Shown piece by piece: positions 63,697 to 64,000 of a DNA stretch of 64,000 nt. Where the stretch lies: the NCBI RefSeq assembly GCF_900130055.1, contig NZ_FQXU01000006.1, positions 302,851 to 366,850 of the forward strand, written 5' to 3'. This stretch comes from Clostridium intestinale DSM 6191 (GTDB lineage Bacteria > Bacillota > Clostridia > Clostridiales > Clostridiaceae). Each line of letters opens with the position of its first letter. The first letter of the stretch is position 1. The notes under the pieces were generated by a model that saw only the letters and a list, made by a program, of their open reading frames with translations, ran no database searches and was not told the origin of the DNA. The position numbers and the translations under genes are program-made.

Positions 63697-64000
63697 ATGA
63701 AAGAAAAGATTATGAATGCTATGCAAAGATTTTCAAAAGCAATGTTCATTCCAGTTCTAATACTTCCAATAGTAGGTATACTTATTGCTTTTGGAAATAT
63801 ATTAACAAATGCTAGATTAGCAGAATACGCGCCCTTTTTAAAAAACACATTAATATTTGGTTTCGGCAAAATACTTTCAGGTTCTTTAGTACCTATATTA
63901 TCAAATTTAGGAATTATATTTTGTGTAGGTTTAGCAGTAGGTTTAGCTAAAGAAAAGAAAGCAGAATCAGGATTTACATCAGTATTAGTTTATTTTGTAT
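63697..64000 (+). CDS. PTS transporter EIIC component, 3' partial
   Basis: 101 residues are visible before the window ends. The start is ATG 63697 with AGAGGTGG upstream. Opening MKEKIMNAMQRFSKAMFIPV and LPIVGILIAFGNIL, then GIIFCVGLAVGLAKEKK, are typical of glucose/maltose/N-acetylglucosamine-class EIIC domains. It would take up and phosphorylate a sugar. The RpiR gene immediately upstream probably regulates it. The specificity and any fused EIIB domain lie outside the window. Confidence 0.85.
   Translation, partial: MKEKIMNAMQRFSKAMFIPVLILPIVGILIAFGNILTNARLAEYAPFLKNTLIFGFGKILSGSLVPILSNLGIIFCVGLAVGLAKEKKAESGFTSVLVYFV

Overview
The window looks like chromosome of an endospore-forming, strictly anaerobic Clostridium (sensu stricto). 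It is very AT-rich with A/T-ending codons and strong AGGAGG ribosome sites. It carries a gerK germination locus with the divergent clostridial layout, an Agr peptide system, Hcp, an oxygen-detoxifying NADH oxidase and a collagen-like, exosporium-type protein. I can support genus level but not species. I saw no rRNA, tRNA, CRISPR array, phage or intact transposase. Most genes lie on the + strand; the exceptions are metY, the NADH oxidase, a DEAD helicase, gerKB and an HxlR regulator.

Positions 1-10.6 kb: the C-terminal part of a Gly-X-Thr collagen-like protein; a lysine riboswitch with terminator ahead of an amino-acid ABC operon (hence probably lysine uptake); a YhgE/Pip-type exporter behind a palindromic TetR-like operator; an AbrB-type transporter; htpG behind a perfect CIRCE element; and a His-rich MarR regulator whose promoter is bracketed by two copies of one palindrome. 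Positions 10.6-24.1 kb: metY, a flavodoxin-fold reductase, a LysR regulator, small and secreted proteins, NADH oxidase, hcp behind three related RNA-like hairpins, a 7TM-PAS-GGDEF protein, a GC-rich hairpin cluster, and a second polar amino-acid ABC operon. Positions 24.1-32.3 kb: DEAD helicase, gerKB<>gerKA-gerKC, HxlR, iron alcohol dehydrogenase, and an aldo/keto reductase with ferredoxin-like tail.

Positions 32.4-37.8 kb: a nickel ECF importer (NikMN-Q-O) followed by larC-larB-larE, i.e. nickel import plus the complete nickel-pincer nucleotide pathway, but with no larA racemase here. Positions 37.9-43.6 kb: a signalling block with a cysteine-less (serine-type) AgrD, an AgrC-like kinase, AgrB, an orphan PAS kinase, a LytTR protein with a DUF3021 partner, and a NapH-like Fe-S membrane protein. 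Positions 43.6-46 kb: intergenic palindromes, then a T-box leader with a CCA (Pro) specifier and proS.

Positions 46-53 kb: an envelope-stress island. It has a BceRS-type two-component system, then a DUF368 (PopT-type undecaprenyl-phosphate translocase family) protein, a BceAB-type ABC transporter and UppP. Together these could cover sensing, detoxification, dephosphorylation and recycling of the C55 lipid carrier. Positions 53-64 kb: a ferritin-like protein, an S66 peptidase, an HD-GYP protein, a MacAB-like efflux system with its own kinase/regulator pair, an MFS transporter, an RpiR regulator and the start of a PTS EIIC gene cut by the window end.
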